Positions 11,648 through 22,657 of a stretch of 64,000 bases of DNA are shown here, one piece after another. The DNA lies in the NCBI GenBank assembly GCA_022559985.1, contig JAFJTR010000044.1:124001-188000 (forward strand), given 5' to 3'. This DNA comes from Parastagonospora avenae f. sp. tritici 18332-5. Its lineage: Eukaryota > Ascomycota > Dothideomycetes > Pleosporales > Phaeosphaeriaceae. The position numbers were made by a program, and so were the translations under genes. The notes under the pieces are model-generated. The model was not told where the DNA came from. It made no database searches and saw only the letters and a program-made list of their open reading frames with translations. How positions within the stretch are numbered: position 1 is the first letter of the stretch; each line of letters starts with the position of its first letter.

Positions 11648-12096
11648 AGAGACTCCTCCGTCTCAAGGACGATTATCCCGACTACTTCAAACCCTTCGGT
11701 CTCGACGCACAGGCTCTTCCAATAGACAAAATGACCCTTTGAGAAGGACTTTGTACATGCGATGGTAAGAACAAGTGGCGAGGCTAAGACCCGATCCCAC
11801 CCGTGAGAGAGAACCACGTCATGAACCACTACCTGGAGAGCGGGGGTATATTGGGCCTCGGAATGTTCTTCCTGACGCACGTGGGGAAGCGCCATTACGA
11901 AGGTCAAGCAACGTATCGGCACCCATTGGGCTCATTTCAACATTGGGCAATACTTCAACGCATGTTAACATTGCATCGGACCGGTCGCGACGTGAAAGGA
12001 GTCGTTATCATCCGCCTGGGTGGCATGATGGATCTTAGTAAGCTTGTACAGTCATTGCGAGAGTCGCAGCGGATGCCAAACTGTCACATGTTTTGA
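11545..12096 (+). pseudogene. Out-of-frame 3' remnant of RING member C
   Basis: In the phase beginning at 11545 the sequence reads TDGIPLDVLVREKENFYELV, then LRLKDDYPDYFKPFGLDAQALP, then VRENHVMNHYLESGG and on to TGA-free sequence ending at 12096. It is interrupted by TGA (11620), TGA (11740) and TAA (11785). The last stop could lie in an intron (a GTAAGA donor is present near 11765). The composition is protein-like, unlike the overlapping frames. It is best explained as the original C-terminus of RING C after a frameshift and nonsense changes. Confidence 0.5.
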
Positions 12097-12500
12097 TGCT
12101 TTTCTAAAGGAACCTTGAACTAGAATGAATGCATTATTTGTCTCAAAGTTTCCGCGAAATCGACCCTCAGTGGGCAATGTGGTGTTGCTGCGGACCGCCT
12201 AGACTATAAACAAGTCGTACAAAAAAGACAAGAGTGTCACTGCACATCATCCAATCGGATATGTAAGTGTGTAATGAGTACACGAACGTGGCGAGTCTGA
12301 CGTGACGTTACCAGCAGAGATTAACGACTTTCCAGCTTCATTGAAATGAGACAAGCCGTGGCTGCTTGCTGTCTCTATCACTGCGAATAGACGTAATGCA
12401 GTTCACTTCCCTTCCAAACTTCACTATCCCCCGCCGTGATGTGTTTACAGCATAAAAGTGCGCCACGAGTGCTTTCTACTTATGCTACCTCTCCCTTCTC
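12097..12500. promoter_or_regulatory. Upstream region of RING D with TATA-like box
   Basis: This is the 404-bp interval before the RING D start. A TATA-like CATAAAAG is at 12451-12458, about 50 bp before the ATG, and no other element is clear. Confidence 0.4.
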
Positions 12501-13349
12501 ATGGCTGCACCTCATTTCTCTGACTTTGAACTAGGATTCTTGACCATCGAGACCACCAACATGCCGCCCACAGATACCGAGATTGATGCATATCTCAACC
12601 TCCTTATACCCACAGCGACAACCGAAACAGAGTGCCCAATCTGCCACGAACCCTACCCTCAGTACGATTTCACCCGAACCAGTGACTATCCAGCATGGCC
12701 ATACGAACGGCCGGAAGGAGCGCAGTGCCACCACATCTTCGGCCGCCTATGTATAGAAGAGCATGTGCGAGGAGGAGAAGAGTATAGTACGCGATGCCCG
12801 AGTTGTCGCGAAGAATGGATCAGGTTTTCACAAGATGAGGGCACCATATCACCAGTAGGAGATCTCGAGTTCGACGCAGCGACCGAGTTTGAGGGTCTAG
12901 AGTCAGATAGCAGCAATGGTTCATTCCACGGTACTGGCTCCAGAAACTTCCCCAGACCTCGACAGAATAGGTCTTATACTAGCGATGACTTCGAGCTCGA
13001 GGACGATGTTCCTCGCCCAACGCTAAACCGGAGAGTGCAGGCTATGCGGGCACGAAGAAATGCTGTTATCGGTGTACATCTACGAAGAAGATCTACGATA
13101 TCGACAATCAGCGATGACGGAGAGCGAGAGGTACTTTCTGTCCCTCCAGGCGCCACAGTTGCTCCTGAAGATCGATACCCAACGGCAGCTCGACGCTTGG
13201 AGCGTATAGTTGCACGGCTGGAACGCATACAGGAGATTTATGAGGATGGAAACGCAATGGCAGGAGTACTGCTGGTTTTGGGTAATGTGGAGGATGCGGT
13301 GGAAAGCTTGTCGTTGTTGGTTGGGGAACGAGATGTGACAGATATATGA
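12501..13349 (+). CDS. RING-like finger protein with Gly at ligand 5 (cluster member D)
   Basis: This intact single-exon gene encodes 282 residues. Ligands are C45-x2-C48 (ECPICHEPY), C76-x-H78 (QCHHIFGRLC, Gly81 in place of ligand 5, C84) and C99-x2-C102 (RCPSCREEW). The 27-residue loop between the first and second pairs is Pro/Tyr-rich. After the finger come an acidic and Ser-rich stretch, an Arg-rich segment (RRVQAMRARRNAVIGVHLRRRS) and a C-terminal helix with heptad-like leucines (RRLERIVARLERIQEI). The gene lies between RING C and the Rkm4-like gene, all on the plus strand. A ubiquitin-ligase-like role is inferred from the fold only. Confidence 0.75.
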   Translation: MAAPHFSDFELGFLTIETTNMPPTDTEIDAYLNLLIPTATTETECPICHEPYPQYDFTRTSDYPAWPYERPEGAQCHHIFGRLCIEEHVRGGEEYSTRCPSCREEWIRFSQDEGTISPVGDLEFDAATEFEGLESDSSNGSFHGTGSRNFPRPRQNRSYTSDDFELEDDVPRPTLNRRVQAMRARRNAVIGVHLRRRSTISTISDDGEREVLSVPPGATVAPEDRYPTAARRLERIVARLERIQEIYEDGNAMAGVLLVLGNVEDAVESLSLLVGERDVTDI

Positions 13350-13945
13350 ATTTCGAAAAAGTGCATGGATGAATGTTTCTTCAACATCTTATTAAATCTG
13401 CTTAACACAATATACCCCGCGGCGTACATGGTGCTCTTCAAAATCGCTGTTGATGACTTGGGGCAAGCATACCTAAAACAGTCTGCGCATCTGACTGGAC
13501 GTCAAGGGGAGAAAGTATTATGGATCTCTATCAAAGCGTGATCTCCCATTGTCTCAGGAGCACAGACATAACACATCGAGCAAAGGGGTGTTGATGTCGT
13601 CCTATTGGGATGTGGCTCAGAGCAACCTGTGCAGTTTTCGGGGACGTTGCGCCTTACCTTTTTTGGACGTCAGCTTTTGCCACCAATCAGCGTGGGTCAC
13701 TTTTCCGCGCCCTCCAACGCGCGAAAAGATGCGACTGTTCACATCCATCTTTGACTCTTGCAGGCTGTCTTTCAAAGACTACATCTCTCATTTGATTTGT
13801 GATCGCGGACATATATCTTATTGAGTCATCTGTGGACCACACGCGCAACGTCATTGTCTAGCGAGGAAATTTCGCTTACCCTACTTCGTGCATTTACTCA
13901 GTTCGCCACTACATTTACCCCAAGCTTCGCAAGCAATAAATAACT
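13350..13945. other. Intergenic, promoter of the SET gene
   Basis: About 600 bp without a supported gene; the 91-codon frame at 13549-13824 has no visible family features. Confidence 0.55.
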
Positions 13946-15514
13946 ATGGACGAGTTTTCGACGGCCACCGATCGCTTCCTAGCATGGTTCAAAACTGTCG
14001 GAGGCGAATTTCGCGACGATTTGTTGGAGATTAAAGACCTCCGATCAAGGGACGCGGGTCGAGGGATTGGTCAGTGGGGCGACTACAACGTTTGAATGGT
14101 GTGCTGACTTATGAAAGTGGCCATCAAAGACATACCAGAGGATACTACGCTGTTCACAATCCCGAGAAGCGCAATCATCAATACAGAAACATCAGAATTG
14201 GCCGAGAAGCTGCCTAAAGTGTTCAAAGTGCCCGAAGATGACGAAGACGAGGACTGGGAGCCTCTGGACTCATGGGGCTCTCTGATCCTTGTTATGTTGT
14301 ATGAGTACCTTCAGGGAGGAGCATCGCGATGGAAGCCCTACTTGGATGTGCTGCCACAAACCTTCGACACGCCAATATTCTGGACTGAAGCCGAGCTCAA
14401 AGAGCTAGAAGGTACATGTCTTACACCCGAGAAGATTGGAAAGCATGAGAGCGACGAAATGCTACGGAGTCGCATACTACCAATCGTCCTGCAAAACACG
14501 TCCATCTTTTACCCCGAAGGCACGACCCAATTGTGCGAGGATGACTTGCTATCTCTTGCGCATCGTGTCGGAAGCACCATCATGTCTTATGCATTTGATC
14601 TTGACAACAGCGATGAAAATTCAGACGACGAAGAAGACGGCTGGGCCGAAGATCGGGAGGGCACCACCATGCTCGGCATGGTGCCAATGGCAGACATGCT
14701 CAACGCGAATGCAGAGTTCAACGTGAGATTTCAATATCTTCGATAGCTTTTCGCTTTACTAATCAGCCTAAACAGGCACATGTGAACCATGGAGATAGCC
14801 TTGAAGTAACTGCGCTGCGTTCCAGACTCCCCGCAGGTTCTGAGATCTTGAATTACTACGGCCCACTACCTTCTTCAGACCTCCTCCGGCGTTATGGATA
14901 TGTCACACCGGAGCATCGCAGATATGATGTCGTTGATCTACCATGGACTCTCGTACGATCAGCACTAGTGCAACAGCTGAGCTTGACTAAAGAAGGGTTA
15001 GGAAAAGTTGTGAGTGAACGATGGTCGATCGTAGCGTTGGAGATTTGCTTCTGACAAATTACAGGATGCTGAATTGGACCCCGAGGAGTTGGAAGAATAC
15101 TTCGTAATCGAGCGGGACTCTGGTGAACCAGACGGCCAAGGACGTCTTACCTATCAAGCGGAGCTCCGGGAGATCTCACCGGAGCTTGACGAACAGCTCA
15201 CGGCTTTTCTCAAAGCGATCAAGAAGTCGAAACCCGACGTAGTAGCTGACAAGCGGAAGCGTGTGGAAAGTTGCAAAGCTGCGATTACCCAGGCATTAAC
15301 GACAAAACTCGGACAATATCCTACATCAATCGAGCAAGACAAGGAGCTCTTGGAAAAGAAAGACTTGGAGAAGAGGCACCGCATGGCTGTAGAGGTCAGG
15401 CTAGGGGAGAAGACATTGCTGCAAGAAGCTGTTGCGTTGATGCAAGGAAGTGGCGAACCCAGCGAGGAAGCGAGCGTCGAAAGAGCGAACAAAAGAGCAA
15501 GGACGAGTGCATGA
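13946..15514 (+). CDS. RKM4: SET-domain lysine methyltransferase, Rkm4/SETD6 type
   Basis: Four exons (13946-14069, 14118-14722, 14776-15009, 15065-15514) join in frame to 470 residues. The N-terminus reads FLAWFKTVGGEFRDDL, LRSRDAGRGIVAIKDIPE and TLFTIPRSAIINTE, the start of the split SET domain in Rkm4/SETD6 proteins. The catalytic half shows MVPMADMLNAN, HVNHGDSLEVTAL, then GSEILNYYGPLPSSDLLRRYGYV, with the Asn-His and Tyr expected for S-adenosylmethionine and lysine binding. A helical Rubisco-LSMT-like substrate-binding domain follows. Yeast Rkm4 methylates ribosomal protein L42; that role here is by homology. It sits inside the RING cluster but is an ordinary conserved gene and shows no decay. 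Confidence 0.9.
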
Positions 15515-15654
15515 TCAAATTTTAATATTTGAGGTATGTTCGTATTTGTGGTATGTTCGCAATGCTGTATTCTAAGCTAGCCAAAAAATCAACTGTACAC
15601 AGGCGAGATGTGCCCATCTAACTTTCCTGAACAACCTTCACTCATCCAACCGCA

Positions 15655-16293
15655 TCACCCAGTTGCATCTTCATACAATCTGTTGAGCCGCCTCTCGACT
15701 TCTTCCATCGTTCCCTTCACCTCCTCCGTTCCATCCTCGACCTCCAGCGCAGCCATTAAACGTTGAGTGAAGCGGATCGGTCGTCTTTGCGGGCGCTGGC
15801 GAGGTTGTGTTCGGGCTATGCCATGTCTAGCGCCCACAGGTCTCAGACTCATGGACCTTCGCTCTGCGATTCTTTGGCTTCGTCGCGGCGCGCGCGTTGC
15901 GCTCGGCGCCTCCGGGGCCTCTGCTGGTAGTTGCGCGCCTCTTGGGGCGACTTCATGAAACCACACGTCTCGACACAGTGGACACTTGTTTCTCCACGGC
16001 CCTGGCCCTTTGAGATGTTTTTCAAGACATTTGCGGCCGATAATGTGCCCGCAACACCGCTTCGTACCGAACCACTCCGCGATCATGTCAACCTTGACAG
16101 CCCATTCCTGATGTGGCTCGGAACCATGGTCAGTGGATTGCGGTTCTGTGTAGAGCTCATGGCATATCGGGCACTCCTTATCTTCGAGTTGTACAAGCGC
16201 CACTGGAGTGATGAGAAGCGCGCCTTTGGAGCTGTCTTGGTCGCTACTGATTCGGTTTGTCGACGTCTGGCAGTCTGAAGGTGAGGTCGACAT
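15655..16293 (-). CDS. RING-like finger protein with Gly at ligand 5 (cluster member E)
   Basis: This intact single exon encodes 212 residues. Ligands are C41-x2-C44 (ECPICHELY), C80/C81 with H83 (CCGHIIGRKCL, Gly86 at ligand 5, C89) and C104-x2-C107 (KCPLCRDVWFHEV). The loop between the first and second pairs is about 36 residues and holds a charged insert. The second half is Arg/Ala-rich (SATRAPRRSQRIAERRS) and ends in a predicted helix (EEVKGTMEEVERRLNRLYED) resembling the tails of members D and F. It converges on the Rkm4-like gene with 140 bp between. Confidence 0.75.
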   Translation of the reverse strand: MSTSPSDCQTSTNRISSDQDSSKGALLITPVALVQLEDKECPICHELYTEPQSTDHGSEPHQEWAVKVDMIAEWFGTKRCCGHIIGRKCLEKHLKGPGPWRNKCPLCRDVWFHEVAPRGAQLPAEAPEAPSATRAPRRSQRIAERRSMSLRPVGARHGIARTQPRQRPQRRPIRFTQRLMAALEVEDGTEEVKGTMEEVERRLNRLYEDATG

Positions 16294-16883
16294 TGTCCAG
16301 AAGGCTCAAGGCAGTTTTCTGCACTCTCGTATTGCAGAGCGCAAAGTTTTAGGAAGAAAATAAATGCTTGCGAGGCTGGAGGGTCTAGCGAGGCGAAGAA
16401 ACTTGCTGGTCGATCGTTTTGTAAACGTCGTCGCCCTCTGTGTTTGTCGAACGTGCAGTCACACTTTTCTTCACAGAAATCGCCATCGATGTGAAGTATT
16501 CAATCTAGCGGGCGCGTGATGTAGACAGTGTGTTAGGACGGAAGGCCAATCACGCGTACAAGTGTGGGAAGGTACACAGCCTGCGCCAACGCATGTTGCG
16601 GAGTCACAGTCAAGATACGTCGGTCGCTGCCACCACCACGTTTGGAAGTCACCAATTTTGGGTCATTACAGCCAACGTTAATCTCTACTATTTTAACAGC
16701 AGAGTTTCAGTTATACTGTCTAATGATATACCAACTTGTTAGCCGCGGGTCGTCTCCTGGCCATCACAAGGATCACAACAGGCAACCTAGCCTGCATTCG
16801 CGCCATCCTGAAAAGCTCAGAATCGAGGGGCCGGAAACACCACTACACAATAAGTGACGGTGTGGTCATTTGCGCGTCATCTC
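16294..16883. other. Intergenic between RING E and RING F
   Basis: This is the promoter side of RING E and the 3' flank of RING F. No supported gene. Confidence 0.55.
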
Positions 16884-17351
16884 TCAGATCCACCTATTCT
16901 CATACAGCACTTCCCTGACCCTCCTCATCGCCCGCTCAACATCATCAATCTCCCTTCTAACCTGCACGTCTCTGACTTCGATGTTTGCAAGCCCCGTCAA
17001 AGCCCTCTCTAAGTTTGCTAGCATGTCCGATCTGCCCTTGTTCGGCGCAGGGAACCACTCTTTCCTACATATCGGGCACGTGTGGCTCCATGGCTGATTG
17101 CCACGAATGTGTCTCTCTAGGCAACGCCGTCCAAAGATGTGCTTGCAAGCACGAACTTGGCATGCATATTCTTTGCTGGAGGAAGGGAAGTCTGGATGCA
17201 CGTGAGTCGTTGGCGGATCAGCGTAGAAGACATGACAGATGGGGCATTCTTGATCTTGCGGAGACCCGACTGGCAAAGAATAAATTGGGAGAGCGATCGT
17301 CTGGCGCGACAGGAAGTTCTGGATATGGAAGTTGGGAATAGCATTCGGCAT
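16884..17351 (-). CDS. RING-like finger protein with Gly at ligand 5 (cluster member F)
   Basis: I place the start at the ATG at 17351, giving 155 residues; upstream in-frame codons lack an ATG. Ligands are C36-x2-C39 (ECPICHVFY), C69-x-H71 (CKHIFGRRCL, Gly74 at ligand 5, C77) and C92-x2-C95 (TCPICRKEWF). The PW before the last pair (RGNQPWSHTC) matches members C (GNDPWCNRC) and E (GPGPWRNKC), which shows common descent. A C-terminal helix (REIDDVERAMRRVREVLYE) closes the protein. It is the smallest intact member of the family here. Confidence 0.75.
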   Translation of the reverse strand: MPNAIPNFHIQNFLSRQTIALPIYSLPVGSPQDQECPICHVFYADPPTTHVHPDFPSSSKEYACQVRACKHIFGRRCLERHIRGNQPWSHTCPICRKEWFPAPNKGRSDMLANLERALTGLANIEVRDVQVRREIDDVERAMRRVREVLYENRWI

Positions 17352-18505
17352 GATTGATTTAGCGTTCTCTTTCGTTGTCAGTTGTTTGCAGGTACTTTCC
17401 TTTGTCTCTGTGCTTGATCGCAATGTTGTTGGGGTTCAGAAGGAGGGCCAAACGATCGAACTTATAGTGCGATCCTGCGCGCGTCACTGGTGATAATGGA
17501 ATGGAAGAAAAATGAAAGTGACCACTGGTGTCTAGAATTAGCTTGCCATTGTACCGAGACCACTCACGTTGCTGTCAACGACTCAATGCCTTGCCGTCCT
17601 CCGTCAATGATTGTTGTTGACTAGCCGACCAACGATGCGACTGCCACGTTGGCCACGTCTTCAAAATCATCTGCACGTTTTCGATCTACGTGAAGGAAAG
17701 CCTGTGTGGATCTATCATACTAGTCCAAAGGTATGCATGGTCATTTTTCTGTCGCACTTCCATCTGTACAGTGACATGAACTAAGTGAGCTTTGCGAAGT
17801 CTCATCTTACAGTGTCACGTGCTGAAATTCTGCTCAGACTGACCCGTATGTCTTGTCAAAGTCCATATTTACATCAGCAGACAAAAAGGCAAGTTAATGC
17901 TAAGCTCGGTCGCTGGTAAGAGTTCTAGATGTGAAGCCGTCACGTGCCTGTGGTAATTTGAACATTGCACATAGGTCAATAGCCAAACCCGCTATCAACT
18001 TTGGAAGGATGGGGATCATGGTTACCTTCATTTGTGTTTTCAAACATCATGTATTTGTTGCGCGTCGAAGAATTTAGCAAATTGGGTCCAAAATTCTACT
18101 ACAGCCATGATGATCCATGAGCAGCTGAAAAACAATGTCAAAGATAGGGATCTTCGTTTGGAAAAAAAGCCACAGTGTATACTGAGCCGTCCGTTCATAC
18201 ATCTATTGCTTGTACATAATCATCGTACATCGTCTGGCTCTCATGCCCGCTTCGTACATGCTCGTACATCCGGCGCATGGGTCTTTTTTAATTTGCTCCA
18301 ATGACATGGCTGCACCACTAGAAGAGGAGAAGAAGGCCCGAACGCAAGCACACTATCTCTGAAACTACGTAGTGCTGATTGTTCCCCATCGGTTAGTCGA
18401 CTTCTACCTACGTCAATTCAACTTAAGTGCCGTGGCTTCATCGCACAATCACGGTCTATCACAATATCTGTTCTTGCATATCAGTACCACTTGAGAAATC
18501 TTACC
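17352..18505. other. Intergenic, divergent between RING F and MDR gene
   Basis: About 1.15 kb, AT-richer than its surroundings, with no supported gene. It should hold both promoters; I see no clear element. Confidence 0.55.
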
Positions 18506-19564
18506 ATGGTAACCACTGCTCCAAAAGCGATCTTCGTTGACGAAAATGGCGACTTCTCCGTACGAGAAGACATTCATCATGGTGAGATGGCCCCCAACGA
18601 TGTGCAAATCGAAATAATCTATTCCGGCGTCAACCCAGCGGACACCAAACACGCTCATCTCGGTATTCGCTCGACGGTTATCGGATACGACTTTTGCGGC
18701 TATGTCCTCTCAGTACATTCAGGTTCCAAGTTCAGCAAAGGAGACATAGTAGCAGGATATACGCCTTCTGGAATGGGACGTTCGAGCAGATATGGAACGC
18801 ACCAGGCGCATTGCTTTTGTCCGGAGGACATGATCTTCAAAGTGCCTTCGCATCTTCCCGAGAGTCATGCGGCAGCTCTGACCGTGGTGGCAATGACTGC
18901 TGCGGATACGGTCTACAATATTTTCAAGCTGCCTTTACCTACCTCGCCAGCTGTTCATACACGCCCGATTATTATTTGGGGCGCCTCCTCCAGCGTAGGC
19001 ATCTGTACGTTGCAGTTCCTAAAAGCTAGTGGTTGCCAAAACATACTTGTCACCGCATCACCAGGCCGACATGAATTACTAAAAAGCCTCGGCGCAACGC
19101 ATGCTTTCGACTACAATTTATTGACCGTTGAAGCTGATATTGCTGCGGCGGTCCAGACTCTTGGTCAAGGTTCTGCAAGCCATGCGCTTGATGCTGCTGG
19201 TACATTCACCCAACCTTCTTCGGCAGATATGCTTGCACGAGCCGTGAATAGCCCAGGAGCTATACTGGCAAGCGTCACTAAATTTGATGGCGGATTTCAA
19301 ATGCCCTTAGCCACGACCAAAGATGACTGGCGCTTCATCCCACCCGGTGCGCCGCAACCAATTAGTATCCCTGGTCATCCAGAAAGGCATCGGAATGCTT
19401 GGAGGGCTCTAAAATGGGCCATTGAGCACTACAATACTCGATTTTTGCTGCCATCAGTGGAAGTTCTGGAAATCACCGCCGAGGAAGCTCTGCACGAAAT
19501 TGTCAAGGTCGGAAAATCGGGGCGAGGATTCGGCAAATTGGTTATACGCCAGCCCTTAAAATAA
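18506..19564 (+). CDS. Medium-chain dehydrogenase/reductase (quinone/enoyl reductase type)
   Basis: This single exon encodes 352 residues from the ATG at 18506. The N-terminal GroES-like half has YSGVNPADTKH and IGYDFCGYV; the usual GHE/zinc ligands are absent, so it is a non-zinc MDR enzyme. The Rossmann half carries WGASSSVGICTLQFLKASG and SLGATHAFDY, the NADPH-binding signature. The C-terminus ends GRGFGKLVIR. The closest known class is the fungal ToxD/LovC-like trans-enoyl reductases and quinone oxidoreductases. It converges on the P450 gene with only about 106 bp between, so the two may act in one small metabolic pathway, but no polyketide or peptide synthase is in the window. Confidence 0.85.
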   Translation: MVTTAPKAIFVDENGDFSVREDIHHGEMAPNDVQIEIIYSGVNPADTKHAHLGIRSTVIGYDFCGYVLSVHSGSKFSKGDIVAGYTPSGMGRSSRYGTHQAHCFCPEDMIFKVPSHLPESHAAALTVVAMTAADTVYNIFKLPLPTSPAVHTRPIIIWGASSSVGICTLQFLKASGCQNILVTASPGRHELLKSLGATHAFDYNLLTVEADIAAAVQTLGQGSASHALDAAGTFTQPSSADMLARAVNSPGAILASVTKFDGGFQMPLATTKDDWRFIPPGAPQPISIPGHPERHRNAWRALKWAIEHYNTRFLLPSVEVLEITAEEALHEIVKVGKSGRGFGKLVIRQPLK

Positions 19565-19670
19565 TAATGGTCGATTGGCGTGTGTCAGTACTCTCAAATG
19601 CGCAGTTCTAGGGCGCAATGATGAATTCGAGAGCAAATAATGATATTCCAATTGACGTGCCAATATGTAG

Positions 19671-21417
19671 CTAAACATCTTGGAGCGCGTCCTTGATAGT
19701 AACCTTGGTGTCCCAATCGTAGGTACTCAAATCTTCGGTAGCAGTTATGGCTTCTGAAAGAAGTATGTTCTGAATTTTAGGCGTCCTTGGCGAGAATCGT
19801 ACTTCAAAGGGCTCTGGCCGCATGTTCTCTGTGTTCGTGTAGGCAAAAATATCGAGCTTGACTTCGTTTCCCTATTACACCAAGGTCAGCAAAAATTCGG
19901 AGATTATTACGGCAATAACGGCGGGGCGTGCAAAGACTTACATGCTTATCCAATCCGGGTTGTATGTTAAAGGCCCAGGCTATCCTCGCCAACGAATAGT
20001 AAAGCCCTTGCTCCGCTAGTGGCTGTCCACTACATTGTCGTCGACCCCAGCCGAACGGGTTACTCCCTCGCTGGTTTGGATATGGCTTCTCCAGGCCATT
20101 GAGGAATCTTTCAGGTCGCAAAACATCTGGATCGGGGAAGTCACGAGGATTACGGTGTATGGCCCACATATTACCAGTGATATTCGTCCCCGCTGGAATG
20201 CGATAGCCTCGGTACTCAAAGTCGACAGTATTGGCATGCGGAATACCGGCAAGAATAGTCACTGTCCGCCACCGTAGTACTTCCTTTACTGTGGCCACTA
20301 GATACGGTAGGCGTTTGTCGACGTCGTCCCAGTTTGGTGATCGATATTGGCCAACGACGGCATCAAGTTCTGCTTGCACTTTTTTCTGAACATCAGGGAA
20401 GTACGCAATGGCGAGAATGAAACTGAGCATTGTACTTGATGTCGTGTCAACGCCACCGCCGATAAGGTTGGCTGCCAGGCCGGAGACCTCCTTTTTGCTG
20501 AGGTTCATCTTCGATTGCGCCTCAATAAGATTCGCGGCAAAGGTTGGCCCGTCTACTTTCGCCGCCTCGTGGGTAAGGAAGTAGAAATACTTCGAAAATA
20601 GGTCTGCACCCGCTTTGATCTTGGAGGGAGTACTGTATATGAAGGACGGTAATTTGGACAAGATTGGAACGGCCTCCATTAGGTACAGGCCAGGGACGAT
20701 GTAGTTGACAGCCTCCATGACAGCGAGAGCTAGCTGCGCCACTTCGTCGTTGGTTTTCTTGATACGACGACCCCAGCCAATTATGGAAGTCAACGAAACT
20801 GAGTACCTCTCGATCGACATGACAAAACCATCTGGCTTCATCATGAGATCTCTGGTCAATATCTTAGACTCGTTGGCCTGAGCTTCTCGATATCCTCGAA
20901 CGGCCTGTGTGCCGACGACACCATGCTAAGAAGCAATTAGTCCGGAATACAACTTACTCAAAGAAGTTAGGACGATGTAGCATACCATGAGCTTCCTATG
21001 GATTCGCCACTTATCACCGTAAACCAATGTTGTCTGATTCGTAGTCGTCGCATCAACGAGGTCACCCATAACGACGAACCTCGGGCGCGACGAGAAGATA
21101 TCCGCGCGCTTCTCAAGCAAATCCGAGGCAACCCAGGCATCCTGGACGATTATCCGGTGTTCCCGGCCGACCCATATGGTGGTCATAGGATTATTGTAAT
21201 ACTCAGCCCACTCAGCCCATTGCATCCAGGGCCGGTCCTTTGAGATTTGGTAGTGGTTGCCAACAATTGGGAATGGGAAAGGTCCAGGTGGCAATCTTCG
21301 CCTCAGCAGAAGCATTCGTCCATAATCGACAAATACGATGACTGTAGCGAGTACAAAGCAAGCAATCGCTGCGCAGCGGAATGTGTGAGCGTCGTAGCCA
21401 AGTTGGTCCAGTAACAT
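19671..21417 (-). CDS. Cytochrome P450 monooxygenase
   Basis: Three exons (20986-21417, 19942-20925, 19671-19871) give 538 residues with phase-0 junctions. An N-terminal membrane anchor (IACFVLATVIVFVDY) is followed by the proline hinge LPPGPFPFPIVGN. Also visible are the I-helix oxygen motif GGGVDTTSS, KEVLRWR (ExxR), PERFLNG and the heme loop FGWGRRQCSG with the ligand Cys at about residue 441. The final exon (GNEVKLDIFAYTNTENMRPEPFEV) is typical of fungal secondary-metabolism P450s. It would hydroxylate a small lipophilic substrate in the endoplasmic reticulum. The substrate is unknown; the adjacent MDR oxidoreductase suggests a shared pathway. Confidence 0.92.
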
Positions 21418-22657
21418 TTTTGAAGGAAGCCGACCTGGGAAGTTAGACGTGGGATTGTTAGAGTCGGTATTCTGCCTTCAGATTAATATTAATCATATCG
21501 ATTTGGAGGGCAGACAGGCATGGGTTTTTGCACGGCCCCAAATCCCCGCACCATCTTCTTCCCCGCTGCGGAGAAGTGATGGGGATTGGGGTAATGTTAA
21601 CCTGAAACACAAAATAGGGATGCCACAAGACCTCGGAATTCTGCAAACCGGGCTGATCATGGCCCCAAAAAATCGCCAAATGCCCGTTGGCAAATGCAGC
21701 TCGGGGTCCCCGCGTTATGATTTGGGGAGCCTCATCTACGAAATTTGGGAAACAAACGTCGATCGAGCTGTGTTTGTACCATAGCTAATACAATCAGTGG
21801 ACGGATTTCCCTGTGGGCAATTTATCCAAAGTCCAAGTGTGTTGATACGGCAAAAGTGAGGTTGAATCAAGTAATGGTCGTTGCAACGAGTTGAGGTAGA
21901 TGATTTTCGATTGATTCGAGGAGAGGGGCTGCAGCTCGCGTACGAACTGAATCCTACCCCACGGCACGGGCCACACACGTGGTCACGTGCTCGCCACGTA
22001 CGTACGGTGGCTCGAAACTAAGAGCAATCAACAAAGTGTGTACGAAAAGAATCCGGCTCTCCATACGATTCTCGGCCGCGTTAGAGGGGCTCTTGCATAA
22101 TCGCCTTACTTAGTTGGCTCAGCGGCTCCGCCAGCCACATGCAGCCCTAACAACCACATCATGTCCCACCCCATCTGCCTATTCTCAACCAGAAATCTCG
22201 CTCGTGTCATAGCAGCAAGCTCTCGCTTCTGAGACTGACTCAACTTGCGCTCCTTGCTGATGCTCTACAGTTCGACCCCTTGATCTCCTCAATTTTGTCA
22301 TCACAAGACATGTTCTTTTTGTTCACGATGATTCTATTTCATAGGGGGTAGTGTCGGCTTGAGCTAGCAGGCTCGAGAAGGGGATGTGGCGTATCGGCTA
22401 ATTTAATTCTCTCGTGAGGCTGAGGGTCCGCGTACTCTTCAGACACTTTCAGACGCACGCGATGCGCTATCAGTATTAATTGCCCCTACTCGGACAAGCC
22501 GGCGAGGAAATAAATTACTCTAGCGCTTGACATACAAAACTACTGATATCGCGATCTTGCGCCTCTACTCAATCTTGTGTTCGCCCAGTTAATCAGTCTT
22601 CATATTCTCGATTGCGCGTTTCCTGTTCCTTTGCAATAGTGGTACGATACTGCTGAA
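21418..22657. other. P450 upstream region and intergenic space
   Basis: About 1.2 kb without a supported gene. It holds the P450 promoter with an imperfect inverted repeat (separate entry) and a CGGGG-T-CCCCG inverted pair near 21701-21713. Confidence 0.5.
21541..21587. repeat. Imperfect inverted repeat upstream of the P450
   Basis: The left arm contains AATCCCC, CATC, CTTC and CCGC and the right arm GCGG, GAAG, GATG and GGGATT in mirror order around a central T (about 21567). The centre CCGC-T-GCGG (21563-21571) looks like a zinc-cluster factor site. It lies about 150 bp before the P450 start. It could be a regulatory element or a small hairpin. Confidence 0.55.
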
